Assembly: GCA_008107755.1 (NCBI GenBank)
Contig: VIRH01000137.1
Span: forward strand, 186,001-250,000
Direction of reading: 5' to 3'
Source: Rhodobacterales bacterium
GTDB lineage: Bacteria > Pseudomonadota > Alphaproteobacteria > Rhizobiales > Stappiaceae
Length of the DNA: 64,000 bases
Shown here: positions 1-9,016 of the stretch, one piece after another
How positions within the stretch are numbered: position 1 is the stretch's first letter
How the letters are laid out: each line of letters opens with the position of its first letter
Made by a program: the position numbers and the translations under genes
The notes under the pieces: generated by a model
Database searches by the model: none
What the model was told of the DNA's origin: nothing
The model's input: only the letters and a program-made list of their open reading frames with translations

Positions 1-898
1 CGCTGCCGGAAATGGCGAGCTGCCAGAAGGGCGAGATGTTGATGACCGGCAGGGCGTTCTTGACGATGCCGAGGAAAAGCGCGCCGAGCAGTGCCCCTCC
101 GACAGAACCTATGCCGCCAGCGATCGATATGCCGCCGATGACGCAGGCCGCGACCACTTCCAGCTCGAAACCGCCGGCAATATCCACATAGGCAACGGCA
201 TAGCGCGCGACCCAGAGGTAGCCGGTCAGCCCCGCCAGCGCGCCCGAGATGACATAAGCGGCGCACTGGGTGAGGCCGACATTGATGCCCGTGTAGACCG
301 CCGCATGCGGATTGCCGCCGACCGCGAAGAAGGCCCTGCCGAGCGGTGTGCGGCTGATCAGAAGGGCAAAGCATGCGACCACGAGGATGGCGATCCATGA
401 CAGAACCGGCAGGCCGAAGACGACTTCACGCGGAAAGGCCTTGAAAGCGTCACTCATCTCATGCGCGTTGATCCACTCCCCGCCGGAGATCAGGAAGATG
501 ATGCCCCTGTAGATGGTCATCGTGCCGAGGGTGACGACGATGGGCGGAATGTCGAGCTTCCAGACCAGCAGGCCGTTCACAAGCCCCATGACGGCCCCGA
601 GCGTGAGCGCGATCGCCAGGATCACGGGAACCGGCAGCCCGGGCAGCATGGTGTTCAGCATCGCGACCGCCATGCCCGTGAGCGCAAGGTTTGCCGCGAC
701 CGACAGGTCGATGCAGCGGGTCAGGATCACCGCCATCTGGCCAAGCGCCAGAATGATCAGCGGCGCCGTGTCGTTGAAGACATTGGCGAGGTTGGACGGT
801 TCGACAAAAGCCGGAAAGCGCGCGGCAATCGCGATGACAAGGACAATGATCGCGCCGCCCAGGATTGCCTCGCGCGATTTCAGGATGGACCCGCTCAT
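1..898 (-). CDS. rhaP: L-rhamnose ABC transporter permease (partial, 3' end outside window)
   Basis: Inner-membrane permease of a CUT2 (ribose/rhamnose type) sugar importer. The reading frame starts with MSGSILKSREAILGG at 898 and stays open to the window edge, giving about 299 residues of a protein usually near 330. It shows repeated hydrophobic segments and the CUT2 permease motif around GGNPHAAVYTGI near residue 218. Its ATG overlaps the stop of the ATPase gene by 4 bp (ATGA), so the two are translationally coupled. Gene order binding protein, ATPase, permease and the divergent rhamnose enzymes match the Rhizobium rhaRSTPQUK cluster, so a second permease, mutarotase and kinase are expected beyond the left edge. 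The rhamnose assignment rests on context rather than on permease residues. Confidence 0.85.
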   Translation of the reverse strand, partial: MSGSILKSREAILGGAIIVLVIAIAARFPAFVEPSNLANVFNDTAPLIILALGQMAVILTRCIDLSVAANLALTGMAVAMLNTMLPGLPVPVILAIALTLGAVMGLVNGLLVWKLDIPPIVVTLGTMTIYRGIIFLISGGEWINAHEMSDAFKAFPREVVFGLPVLSWIAILVVACFALLISRTPLGRAFFAVGGNPHAAVYTGINVGLTQCAAYVISGALAGLTGYLWVARYAVAYVDIAGGFELEVVAACVIGGISIAGGIGSVGGALLGALFLGIVKNALPVINISPFWQLAISGS

Positions 899-2469
899 AT
901 GTCTGTCTCCGTAATGCCGGCCGCGGCGCGCACCAGATGCTCCGGCGTCAGGTCGGCGCCCTCGAACTCGGCGGCGATCCTGCCCTCGCGCATGACGATG
1001 ACGCGATCGGACATGCCAAGGATCTCCGGAATCTCGGACGACACCATGATGACTGCGAGGCCTTCTGCCGCCAGCTCGGCCATGAATTCATGAACGGCTG
1101 CCTTGGACCCGATGTCGATGCCCTTGGTCGGCTCGTCGAGGATGATCACGCGCGGTTTCGTCGCCAGCCACTTGGCAATGACGACTTTCTGCTGGTTGCC
1201 GCCGGAAAGCTCGCCGATATCCTGATCGAGCGCTGCTGCACGCAGATCGAGACGCCGGGTGTAGTCCCGGGCAAGCCGGAATTCCTCCGCGAGCCTCAAA
1301 AACCCGTTTCGCGAGGTTTCGCCCAGGGACGGCAGCGAGACGTTCTGGAAGATCGGAAGTCCCTTGACCGCCCCCTGCTTGCCGCGATCCTCCGGCACAT
1401 AGACGATGCCCTGCCGGATCGCCTCGTTGGGGTCGCGGATCACGGCAATACGGTCGTCGATCCTGATCGCCCCCTTTGAGGGACGTGTGACGCCGAAGAG
1501 CGCCTGCATGAACTCGCTGCGACCGGCGCCCACCAGGCCGTAGAAACCGAGTATCTCGCCTTCGCGCAGAGAAAAGCCGATGTCCTCGAATTCGGTCGGA
1601 TGCGAATAGCCGACGACCTTCAGAACCTCCTTGCCCAGCTGCGGCGTGCGTTTGGGGAACACCTGGTCGACGGAGCGGCCGACCATCATGGTCACCAGGT
1701 CCCGCTCCGATATCTCGGAAATCAGGCCCGCCCCGACCATCTCGCCGTCGCGGAAGACGGTGTAACGGTCGGCGATGCGGAAGATCTCGTCGAACTTGTG
1801 ACTGATGAAGAGGATCGCCTTGCCCTCGGCCTTCAGCCGCTCGACAAGGGCATAGGTTTCCTCGATTTCCTTGTGGGAGAGCGAGGCCGTCGGCTCGTCC
1901 ATGATGACGATCTTCGCATCAATGGAGAGAGCGCGCGCGATGGCCACGAGGTGCTTGTTGGCGATGCCGAGCTCCCGAAGGGTGACATGCGGGTCGATCT
2001 GCGCACCGATCCGCTCCAGCAGCGCCCTTGCTTTTGCGACCATTTCCTTGCGGTCGATCAGACCGAATTTTGTCCTCGGCGCGTGGCCGATGAAGATGTT
2101 TTCCGCAACGGAGAGATCATCGAAGAGAACCGTCTCCTGATGAATTGCCGTGACGCCGGCAGCGCCTGCGTCCTGCGCCGTCGGAAAGTTGACGGAGTGA
2201 CCGGCAATGGCGATCTCGCCTTCGTCCGGCTGGTAGATGCCTGTCAGGATCTTGACGATGGTCGACTTGCCGGCACCGTTTTCGCCGACGAGCGCGGTGA
2301 CTTCGCCCGGATGAAGCTGCAGAGAGACACCGGAAAGCGCCTTGACGCCGGGAAAGGACTTGGAGATCCCTGTCAGGGTCATCACGGGCAAGGCCGTTTC
2401 GTCTACATTGCGCTCCCCTGGTTTCGGGTGCACGTCATCGATGCCCTGCGTGTTCGCAAGCATTGCCAT
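895..2469 (-). CDS. rhaT: Rhamnose ABC transporter ATP-binding protein (double ATPase)
   Basis: Cytoplasmic ATPase that powers rhamnose import, 524 aa with two fused ATPase domains as in all CUT2 sugar importers. Domain 1 (about residues 28-265) has Walker A GENGAGKST and Walker B VIMDEPTAS, but its signature region reads ELGIANKHLVAIARAL rather than LSGGQ. Domain 2 (about 280-520) has a degenerate Walker A (GLVGAGRSE), a good signature LSGGNQQKV and Walker B ILDEPTKGID. This asymmetry is normal for the family. The first 28 residues are a poorly conserved extension, and a start at a later Met is possible. It lies 96 bp after rhaS, with a hairpin between them, and overlaps rhaP by 4 bp. In Rhizobium leguminosarum the symbol rhaT denotes this ATPase, not the unrelated E. 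coli permease. Confidence 0.88.
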   Translation of the reverse strand: MAMLANTQGIDDVHPKPGERNVDETALPVMTLTGISKSFPGVKALSGVSLQLHPGEVTALVGENGAGKSTIVKILTGIYQPDEGEIAIAGHSVNFPTAQDAGAAGVTAIHQETVLFDDLSVAENIFIGHAPRTKFGLIDRKEMVAKARALLERIGAQIDPHVTLRELGIANKHLVAIARALSIDAKIVIMDEPTASLSHKEIEETYALVERLKAEGKAILFISHKFDEIFRIADRYTVFRDGEMVGAGLISEISERDLVTMMVGRSVDQVFPKRTPQLGKEVLKVVGYSHPTEFEDIGFSLREGEILGFYGLVGAGRSEFMQALFGVTRPSKGAIRIDDRIAVIRDPNEAIRQGIVYVPEDRGKQGAVKGLPIFQNVSLPSLGETSRNGFLRLAEEFRLARDYTRRLDLRAAALDQDIGELSGGNQQKVVIAKWLATKPRVIILDEPTKGIDIGSKAAVHEFMAELAAEGLAVIMVSSEIPEILGMSDRVIVMREGRIAAEFEGADLTPEHLVRAAAGITETDI

Positions 2470-2506
2470 TGTCCCGGAGCCTGTCGCTGTTCCTGAGGTG
2501 TGGTGA

Positions 2507-2527
2507 CCCGGCGCCTGATGCGCCGGG
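2507..2527 (-). terminator. Hairpin between rhaS and rhaT
   Basis: Perfect 8-bp GC stem CCCGGCGC / GCGCCGGG around a 5-nt loop in the 96-bp gap after rhaS. No U-run follows on the minus strand, so it is more likely an mRNA-stabilising or attenuating hairpin than a full terminator. It would favour binding protein over ATPase. Confidence 0.5.
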
Positions 2528-2565
2528 CCGTGATGACGTGTTTTCAGAGTCGATCCTTAGCCGAC

Positions 2566-3558
2566 TCAGAAAACATCCTTGAAGTCATCGATGTTCGAGC
2601 TGTCGTAGACGAACGGGTCCGCCATCGCGCCTTCATTGTTCTCGTCGAGGGTCAAAGATCCCATGCGGCCCATCGGGATTTCCGCTCCTGGCTTTGCTTC
2701 CGCCTTGTCGGTGGCAAGGTTGTAGGCGAGCATCGTTGCCGCGTAGCCGAGGTCGATCGGATTCCAGATCGCGAAGGATTTGGAGGCTCCCGACTTGACG
2801 TGACCGGCCATCTCGGACGGCAGGCCAAGACCCGTGACGTTGATCTCTCCGGCTTTTTCAGCGTCCGACACGGCCTGAGCCGCTGCAACGATACCGACAG
2901 AGGTCGGGGCGATGATGGCCTTCAGGTCCGGATAGGTCTGCATGAGGCCCTGGGCTTCACGGTAGGACTTGTCGGCGAGGTCGTCGCCATAGACGGTCGC
3001 GACGACGTTGATGCCCGGATACTTGTCCGTCACCTTGTTCATTTCCTCGATCCAGATGTTCTGGTTCGTGGCCGTGGCGGACGCGGACAAGACGGCGACA
3101 TCGCCGCCATCTGGCAGGTTGTCGGCAGCAAGCTTGATGATCATGTTGCCGATCAGCGCATTGGACGAGGGGTTGAGATGCATCTCGCGGCCCTCGGGCG
3201 CGACGCCACTGTCCCAGGAGACGACGATGATGCCGCGCTGCATGGCCTTTTTCAGGGCCGGAACGAGGGCATCCGTGTCGTTCGCCGAAATCGCGATGGC
3301 GTCGACCTTCTGGGCGATCAGTGCGTTGATCACCTCGATCTGGCCTTCGGCGGTGGTGTCGGTCGGGCCGGTATAGATGATCTCGACGTCGCCCAGTTCC
3401 TTGGCGGCCTCCTCCGCGCCTTTCGCGGCCGCTTCGAAGAAGCCGATGCCGAGCGCCTTGACGACGAGCGCGATGCGCTTGGTTTCCGCCTGCGCCGGGG
3501 CGGCGAAGCAGACCGCTGCGACGGCTGTCGCGGCGACAAGTGATTTCAGGAATTTCAT
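2566..3558 (-). CDS. rhaS: Rhamnose ABC transporter substrate-binding protein
   Basis: Periplasmic sugar-binding protein, 330 aa. The start at 3558 is preceded by GGGAGGAAGACA and gives a clean signal peptide ending APAQA, with cleavage expected after residue 24. A longer frame upstream has no such features. The mature part is a type I periplasmic binding domain of the ribose/autoinducer-2 type; KALGIGFFEAAAKGAEEAA near the N-terminus and ISANDTDAL in the first lobe are typical. It is the first transporter gene after rhaR and would be the most abundant product of the operon. Rhamnose specificity is inferred from the linked rhaD and rhaI. Confidence 0.87.
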   Translation of the reverse strand: MKFLKSLVAATAVAAVCFAAPAQAETKRIALVVKALGIGFFEAAAKGAEEAAKELGDVEIIYTGPTDTTAEGQIEVINALIAQKVDAIAISANDTDALVPALKKAMQRGIIVVSWDSGVAPEGREMHLNPSSNALIGNMIIKLAADNLPDGGDVAVLSASATATNQNIWIEEMNKVTDKYPGINVVATVYGDDLADKSYREAQGLMQTYPDLKAIIAPTSVGIVAAAQAVSDAEKAGEINVTGLGLPSEMAGHVKSGASKSFAIWNPIDLGYAATMLAYNLATDKAEAKPGAEIPMGRMGSLTLDENNEGAMADPFVYDSSNIDDFKDVF

Positions 3559-3701
3559 TGTCTTCCTCCCTAGATCGACCCGTGGCCGTCGGCCCGGGCA
3601 GTTGTTCGCTTTCCAAGTTCCGGAGCGTTCCGTCATGTGTCCGCCTGGACGCCGGAGGCTCCTGAAGTCCGCCGGCCCTCCCAGGCTCCGGCAGATGTCG
3701 G

Positions 3702-4508
3702 CTACCCGTTCGAGGTCGCCCTGGTCTGCGCGGCATTCGACGTCGCCACGATCAGATTGATGTCGGCCTGTTCCAGCATCGAGGCCGCGCTGTCGGGAAT
3801 GTTCTCGTCCGTTATCACGGTCGTGATCCGCTCGAGCGCGCACAGGATGAGGCTGGAACGCGCACTGAATTTCGAGGAATCCACCAGCACGACCAGTTCG
3901 TCCGCCTGCCCAATGAGCTTCTGTTCGGCCTGGATCAGCAGCGGGTCGGCCTCCATGAGACCGAGCGGTCCGAGCCCCTGCGCGCCCATGAACATGCGTT
4001 TGGCGTAGAAATTCCGCGTCACGTCGTTGTCGAACGGGCTGAGGATGATGTTCTGGTCGCGGTAGATCACCCCGCCGGAGAGCATGATCGTGTTCTTCGA
4101 ATTCTTCAGAAGATGCTCGGCGATGGGAAACGAGTTGGTGAAGATCTGCATGCGCTTGGTTGCCAGTGGATGGACCATCTGGAACGTCGTCGTCCCGCCG
4201 TTGATGATGATGGCATCACCGTCCTCACACAGGTCGACCGCCTTTTGCGCGATTGCGCGTTTTTGAGCGATGTTGATCGTTTCATTGACACGGAACGGCC
4301 GTCCTGCGAGGCCGACGAACTGCGGCGGATGGATCGACTCCGCGCCGCCACGCACCCGGCGCAACTTCTTCTGAACATGCAGCTGAGCGATGTCGCGGCG
4401 AATGGTCGCCTCAGACGAATCCGTGAGCGCCACCAGTTCCTGGACAGTCACGACCGGCCGGTCCTGAACCGCGGACAATATGATCCTGTGGCGTTCTTTT
4501 TCGTGCAT
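3702..4508 (-). CDS. rhaR: DeoR-family transcriptional regulator of rhamnose genes
   Basis: Sugar-responsive repressor or regulator, 268 aa. Start chosen at 4508 (MHEKERHRIIL), which follows CGGGAGGCCTTC; a longer open frame exists but has no ribosome site. N-terminal DeoR winged helix (residues about 4-60, with the signature SSEATIRRDIAQLHVQKKLRRVRGGA), then a C-terminal DeoRC sensor domain resembling phosphosugar isomerases (NGGTTTFQMVHPL, MLSGGVIYRD). It heads the importer operon and is divergent from rhaD, so it probably acts on the 185-bp region between them. In R. leguminosarum the rhamnose regulator is also a DeoR protein. Confidence 0.85.
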   Translation of the reverse strand: MHEKERHRIILSAVQDRPVVTVQELVALTDSSEATIRRDIAQLHVQKKLRRVRGGAESIHPPQFVGLAGRPFRVNETINIAQKRAIAQKAVDLCEDGDAIIINGGTTTFQMVHPLATKRMQIFTNSFPIAEHLLKNSKNTIMLSGGVIYRDQNIILSPFDNDVTRNFYAKRMFMGAQGLGPLGLMEADPLLIQAEQKLIGQADELVVLVDSSKFSARSSLILCALERITTVITDENIPDSAASMLEQADINLIVATSNAAQTRATSNG

Positions 4509-4552
4509 GAAGGCCTCCCGACTACCTAGACGTTTCCATTGATGTCCATCAT

Positions 4553-4625
4553 TGTCAATCATAAAAAGTCATAATTGATCATAGTGCAGCGCAATATGAC
4601 TGATAATGATCGTTTTTGATTGACA
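4553..4625. promoter_or_regulatory. Inverted repeat between rhaR and rhaD, candidate RhaR operator
   Basis: TGTCAATC at 4553-4560 is matched in inverted orientation by GATTGACA at 4618-4625, and the pairing extends through an A/T run (CATAAAAA versus TTTTTGATT) with a 2-base gap. Each arm contains a TTGACA hexamer that could serve as the -35 of the promoter on its own side. The 57 bp between the arms are AT-rich, unlike the flanks. Binding by RhaR is inferred from position only. Confidence 0.5.
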
Positions 4626-4693
4626 AGGCGCCGTGATCACGCGAGTTTCTACGAAATGACGCGCTCGCCGTCAGGCATAATCGGGAGGAAAAG

Positions 4694-6796
4694 ATGTTGA
4701 ACCTTGCTGCCGGGTCACGGCTCACGAACCTTTGGGATGCCGGCAAGGCTTCGGCGATGAACGAGGCGGAGCGCCTTCTCTACCGGTCCAACCTGCTCGG
4801 GTCCGACAAGCGCATCACCAATTACGGCGGCGGCAACACATCCGCCAAGGTCATGGAAAGAGATCCACTGACCGGGGACCAGACGGAAGTTCTCTGGGTC
4901 AAGGGATCCGGGGGCGATGTCGGCACGATCCGGATGGACGGCTTCGCGACGCTCTATATGGACAAGCTGCAGGCGCTCAAGGGGATCTACCGGGGCGTCG
5001 AATACGAAGACGAAATGGTCGGCTACCTGCCCCATTGCACCTTCAATCTGAACCCGCGCGCCGCGTCGATCGATACGCCTCTCCACGCGTATGTTCCGAA
5101 AAAGCATGTCGACCACATGCACCCGGATGCGATCATCGCGATTGCCGCCGCCAGCGACAGCAAGGCCCTCACGCAGGAGATCTTCGGCGCTGAGATCGGC
5201 TGGCTTCCCTGGAAACGGCCAGGCTACGAACTTGGCCTCTGGCTGGAAAAGTTCTGTCTCGACAATCCGGAAGCCAAAGGCGTCGTTCTGGAGAGCCATG
5301 GTCTCTTCACATGGGCCGATACCGCCGAGGAGTGCTACGCGACCACGATCGACATCATCAACAAGGCGATCGAGTGGTTCGAGCACAAGACAGCCGGAAA
5401 GGACGCCTTCGGCGGCCCGAAGATCACCGCGCTCGCACCTGCCAAACGGCGCGAGGTGGCCGCTAGACTGATGCCGGCGATCCGCGGCATGGTGTCCACG
5501 AAGCAGCATATGGTCGGCCATTTCGACGACAGCGACGCGGTTCTGGAATTCGTCTGTGCGAGGGACATGGAAGCGCTCGCCGCGCTCGGCACCAGCTGCC
5601 CGGACCATTTCCTGCGGACCAAGATCCGACCGCTGGTGGTCGACTTCGATCCGGCCAATCCGGACGTTGACGAAACGCTCGCCGGCCTTGGCCCGGCGGT
5701 GGAAGCCTACAGGGACGATTACGCGGCCTATTACGAGCGTTGCAAGCATGCGGACAGCCCTGCCCTGCGTGATCCGAACGCGGTCGTCTATCTGGTTCCC
5801 GGCGTCGGCATGATCACCTTTGCCAAGGACAAGGCGACGGCGCGGATCTCGGCCGAATTCTACACCAATGCCATCAACGTGATGCGCGGCGCCTCTTCCG
5901 TCTCCACCTACCGGGGGCTGCCCGAGCAGGAAGCCTTCGACATCGAGTACTGGCTGCTGGAGGAAGCGAAACTCCAGCGCATGCCGAAGCCCAAGAGCCT
6001 TGCGGGCAAGATCGCGCTGGTCACCGGCGGGGCGGGAGGTATCGGTTCGGCGACCGCAGAGCGCTTTCTGAAAGAGGGCGCCTGCGTGGTGCTCGCCGAC
6101 ATCGATGGCGATGCCCTGAAGGCGACCGAGGAGACGCTTGCGGCCCGCCATTCGAAAGATGTGGTCCGCACCGTTGTCATGGACGTCACCAGTGAGGACG
6201 CCGTTGCCGACAGTTTCGCGCGCGCCGCACTGGAATATGGCGGCCTCGACATTCTCGTTTCCAATGCCGGCATCGCGTCCTCCGCGCCGGTTGAAGAAAC
6301 GACGCTGGACCTCTGGAACCGCAACATGTCGATCCTGTCGACCGGCTATTTTCTCGTCTCTCGCGCGGCCTTCCAGACCATGAAGGTCCAGAAGATCGGC
6401 GGTTCGATCATCTTCATCGGCTCCAAGAACGGCCTTGCCGCCTCTCCCGGTGCCAGCGCCTATTGCACGGCAAAGGCGTCCGAACTGCATCTTGCCCGGT
6501 GCCTTGCGCTGGAGGGCGCGCCGGACGGCATTCGCGTCAACGTCGTCAATCCGGACGCGGTGCTGCGCGGCTCGAAGATCTGGTCTGGCGACTGGCTGAA
6601 GGAACGGGCCGAAGCCTATGGCAAGGATACATCCGAACTGGAGGAGCACTACCGCCAGCGCTCGCTCCTCAAACGCTCCGTCCTGCCGGAAGACATCGCC
6701 GAAGCCAGCTATTTCTTCGCCTCCGAGGCCTCCTCGAAATCGACCGGCAATATCATCAACGTGGATGCCGGCAACGTTCAGGCCTTCACGCGGTAG
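4694..6796 (+). CDS. rhaD: Bifunctional rhamnulose-1-phosphate aldolase / short-chain dehydrogenase
   Basis: Two-domain enzyme of 700 aa. The N-terminal part (about 1-430) is a class II aldolase/adducin domain: it has NYGGGNTSAK, a GSGGDVG loop and metal-ligand histidines in DHMHPDAI. By family it splits rhamnulose-1-phosphate to dihydroxyacetone phosphate and L-lactaldehyde. The C-terminal part (about 434-700) is an SDR dehydrogenase with the cofactor loop VTGGAGGIGSATAE, the NAG motif (SNAGIAS) and the catalytic Tyr/Lys in SAYCTAKASE; it is thought to oxidise lactaldehyde. The start follows GGGAGGAAAAG. It is divergent from rhaR and precedes rhaI on the same strand. In Rhizobium rhaD and rhaI are usually adjacent; here an 849-bp gap filled with repeats separates them. 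Confidence 0.92.
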   Translation: MLNLAAGSRLTNLWDAGKASAMNEAERLLYRSNLLGSDKRITNYGGGNTSAKVMERDPLTGDQTEVLWVKGSGGDVGTIRMDGFATLYMDKLQALKGIYRGVEYEDEMVGYLPHCTFNLNPRAASIDTPLHAYVPKKHVDHMHPDAIIAIAAASDSKALTQEIFGAEIGWLPWKRPGYELGLWLEKFCLDNPEAKGVVLESHGLFTWADTAEECYATTIDIINKAIEWFEHKTAGKDAFGGPKITALAPAKRREVAARLMPAIRGMVSTKQHMVGHFDDSDAVLEFVCARDMEALAALGTSCPDHFLRTKIRPLVVDFDPANPDVDETLAGLGPAVEAYRDDYAAYYERCKHADSPALRDPNAVVYLVPGVGMITFAKDKATARISAEFYTNAINVMRGASSVSTYRGLPEQEAFDIEYWLLEEAKLQRMPKPKSLAGKIALVTGGAGGIGSATAERFLKEGACVVLADIDGDALKATEETLAARHSKDVVRTVVMDVTSEDAVADSFARAALEYGGLDILVSNAGIASSAPVEETTLDLWNRNMSILSTGYFLVSRAAFQTMKVQKIGGSIIFIGSKNGLAASPGASAYCTAKASELHLARCLALEGAPDGIRVNVVNPDAVLRGSKIWSGDWLKERAEAYGKDTSELEEHYRQRSLLKRSVLPEDIAEASYFFASEASSKSTGNIINVDAGNVQAFTR

Positions 6797-7645
6797 TACT
6801 CCGAATTACCCCTCATCCTGAGGAGCCTACTTGCCCGCATCTCGAGGGACGGGCCACCTCGACGGAGCCTGCCGCACATCCTTCGAGACAGCGCTGACGC
6901 GCTTCCTCAGGATGAGGTGGTAGCGGGGTGTGAGGCTGGGAAAAGAGAACGGGAGCGGAAAGAGGTGCATCTGCGAGCATCGCGTGAATAGCTTCAAGGC
7001 AAGGGCAGACAGAAACACACCTCATCCTGAGGAGCGGGCTTGCCCGCGTCTCGAAGGATGGGCCACCTGCACGGAGCCTGCTGCACATCCTTCGAGACAG
7101 CGCTCACGCGCTTCCTCAGGATGAGGTGGTAGCGGGCTGTGAAGCAGGGAAAAGAGAACGGGAGCAGAAATTGGTCCATCTGCGAGCATCGCGCGAATAG
7201 CTTCGAGGCAAGGGCAGACAGAAACATACCTCATCCTGAGGAGCGGGCTTGCCCGCGTCTCGAAGGATGGGCCACCTGCACGGAGCCTGCTGCACATCCT
7301 TCGAGACAGCGCTCACGCGCTTCCTCAGGATGAGGTGGTAGCGGGGTGTGAGGCTGGGAAAAGAGAACGGGAGCGGAAAGAGGTGCATCTGCGAGCATCG
7401 CGTGAATAGCTTCAAGGCAAGGGCAGACAGAAACACACCTCATCCTGAGGAGCGGGCTTGCCCGCGTCTCGAAGGATGGGCCACCTGCACGGAGCCTTGC
7501 CACCCGTCCTTCGAGACAGCGCTCATGCGCCTCCTCAGAAGGAGGTGAAGGGGCGCAGAGGGTCTGCAATGGCAGGCCAGAGAATATGAACAAGCGGCTT
7601 CCGGCGAGAACCCGCTTCATAGGAAAACTGGGAGGATTTCCGCAT
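6797..7645. other. Non-coding interval between rhaD and rhaI
   Basis: These 849 bp hold no credible gene. Short open frames on both strands recur at the repeat period and encode near-identical low-complexity peptides, so they are repeat by-products. The interval is almost wholly occupied by the 209-bp tandem array described separately. The last 100 bp hold the rhaI ribosome site. Confidence 0.8.
6811..7547. repeat. Tandem array of 209-bp units built on a 107-bp palindromic element
   Basis: Units begin at 6811, 7020, 7229 and 7438, exactly 209 bp apart; the fourth is cut off after its palindromic head. Each head is about 107 bp with outer arms CCTCATCCTGAGG / CCTCAGGATGAGG and inner arms TCTCGAAGGATG / CATCCTTCGAGA, so each can fold into a long hairpin. 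A spacer of about 102 bp follows. The spacers of units 1 and 3 are identical, while that of unit 2 differs at several positions (an A-B-A pattern). A diverged relative of the head lies at 20964-21075. Confidence 0.9.
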
Positions 7646-8932
7646 ATGACGATGATCGACAAAAGCCTGATCGAACAGGAAAACGAGGCGCGCGCAGAGA
7701 ATCTGAAGCGCGACTACGAAAGCCTTGGCGAGCGGCTGGACCGGCGCGGCATTGCGATCGACGAGATCCGCGACAAGGTGGCAGCCTACGGCGTCGCCAT
7801 TCCCTCCTGGGGCGTCGGCACGGGCGGCACGCGCTTTGCCCGGTTCCCCGGCGCAGGAGAGCCGCGCGGCATCTTCGACAAGCTCGAAGACTGCTCGGTC
7901 ATCAACGAGCTGACGCGGGCAACGCCGAATGTCTCTCTGCACATTCCCTGGGACAAGGCAGATCCGCATTCCTTGAAGGCGAAGGCCGAAGAGCTCGGCC
8001 TCGGGTTCGACGCCATGAACTCCAACACCTTCCAGGACCAGCCGGATCAGGCGCATTCCTACAAGTTCGGCTCGCTCAGCCATACGGACGCGGCAACGCG
8101 CCGGCAGGCGATCGAGCACAATCTTGAATGCATCGAGATCGGAGCGGCGCTCGGCTCGAAGGCGCTGACCGTCTGGATCGGCGACGGATCCAACTTTCCG
8201 GGGCAAAGTCATTTCACGAGGCAGTTCGAGCGCTATCTTGAGTCCGCGAAGGAGATCTACGCAAGGTTGCCCGGCGACTGGCGGCTCTTCACCGAACACA
8301 AGATCTTCGAGCCGGCCTTTTATTCCACCGTCGTGCAGGACTGGGGCACGAATTACATGATCGCGCAGGAACTGGGCGAGAAAGCCTTCTGCCTCGTCGA
8401 TCTCGGGCACCATGCGCCTAACGTCAATATCGAGATGATCGTTGCCAGGCTGATCCAGTTCGGCAAGCTCGGCGGCTTCCATTTCAACGACAGCAAGTAC
8501 GGCGACGACGATCTCGACACCGGCTCCATTGATCCCTACCGCCTGTTCCTGGTGTTCAATGAACTGGTGGATGCCGAGACGCGCAACGCGCCCGGTTTTG
8601 ATCCGGCCCATATGCTCGACCAGTCGCACAATGTCACCGACCCGATCGAAAGCCTGATGGTCAGCGCCATGGAAGTTCAACGGGCCTATGCCCAGGCGTT
8701 GCTGGTCGAGAGGTCCGCGCTGGAGGGCTTTCAGGAGAGCAACGATGCGTTGATGGCGACGACCACGCTGAAAACCGCCTTTCGCACGGATGTCGAACCG
8801 GTCCTCGCCATGGCACGCCTCGACCGGGGCGGCGCGGTGGATCCGGTGGCTGCCTACCGCGCGTCAGGCTACCGGAAGCAGGTGGCCGACGTCCGGCCGC
8901 AGGCGTCGGGCGCAGGTGGCGGGATCGTCTGA
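7646..8932 (+). CDS. rhaI: L-rhamnose isomerase (catabolic, Rhizobium type)
   Basis: Converts L-rhamnose to L-rhamnulose, the first intracellular step. Start at 7646 (MTMIDKSLIEQENEARAEN) after GGGAGGATTTCCGCAT gives 428 aa, the usual size of this family; an in-frame ATG 60 bp upstream lacks a ribosome site. The fold is a xylose-isomerase-like TIM barrel. Metal and substrate residues are visible in WIGDGSNFPGQ, FTEHKIFEPAFY, LVDLGHHAPNVN and FHFNDSKYGDDDLD. This is the alphaproteobacterial type, distinct in sequence from E. coli RhaA. It may be co-transcribed with rhaD only if RNA polymerase passes the palindromic array. Confidence 0.9.
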   Translation: MTMIDKSLIEQENEARAENLKRDYESLGERLDRRGIAIDEIRDKVAAYGVAIPSWGVGTGGTRFARFPGAGEPRGIFDKLEDCSVINELTRATPNVSLHIPWDKADPHSLKAKAEELGLGFDAMNSNTFQDQPDQAHSYKFGSLSHTDAATRRQAIEHNLECIEIGAALGSKALTVWIGDGSNFPGQSHFTRQFERYLESAKEIYARLPGDWRLFTEHKIFEPAFYSTVVQDWGTNYMIAQELGEKAFCLVDLGHHAPNVNIEMIVARLIQFGKLGGFHFNDSKYGDDDLDTGSIDPYRLFLVFNELVDAETRNAPGFDPAHMLDQSHNVTDPIESLMVSAMEVQRAYAQALLVERSALEGFQESNDALMATTTLKTAFRTDVEPVLAMARLDRGGAVDPVAAYRASGYRKQVADVRPQASGAGGGIV

Positions 8933-9016
8933 CAGGTGTCGGCATCGCCAGGCGGCCAAAGGCTTGCGCCGATGCCACCTGCCCAAGGTGTGCAATCCCG
9001 ATCGCGACCCTGGCCG

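Noticed and set aside
4715..6649. 644-codon open frame antisense to rhaD
   Set aside because: It mirrors the codon pattern of rhaD on the other strand, is Arg/Asp/Gly rich without any domain, and has no ribosome site.
6811..7547. CRISPR array or set of tandem small genes
   Set aside because: The repeat unit is 209 bp with long spacers that are nearly identical to each other, there are no cas genes, and the small frames inside simply repeat with the unit.
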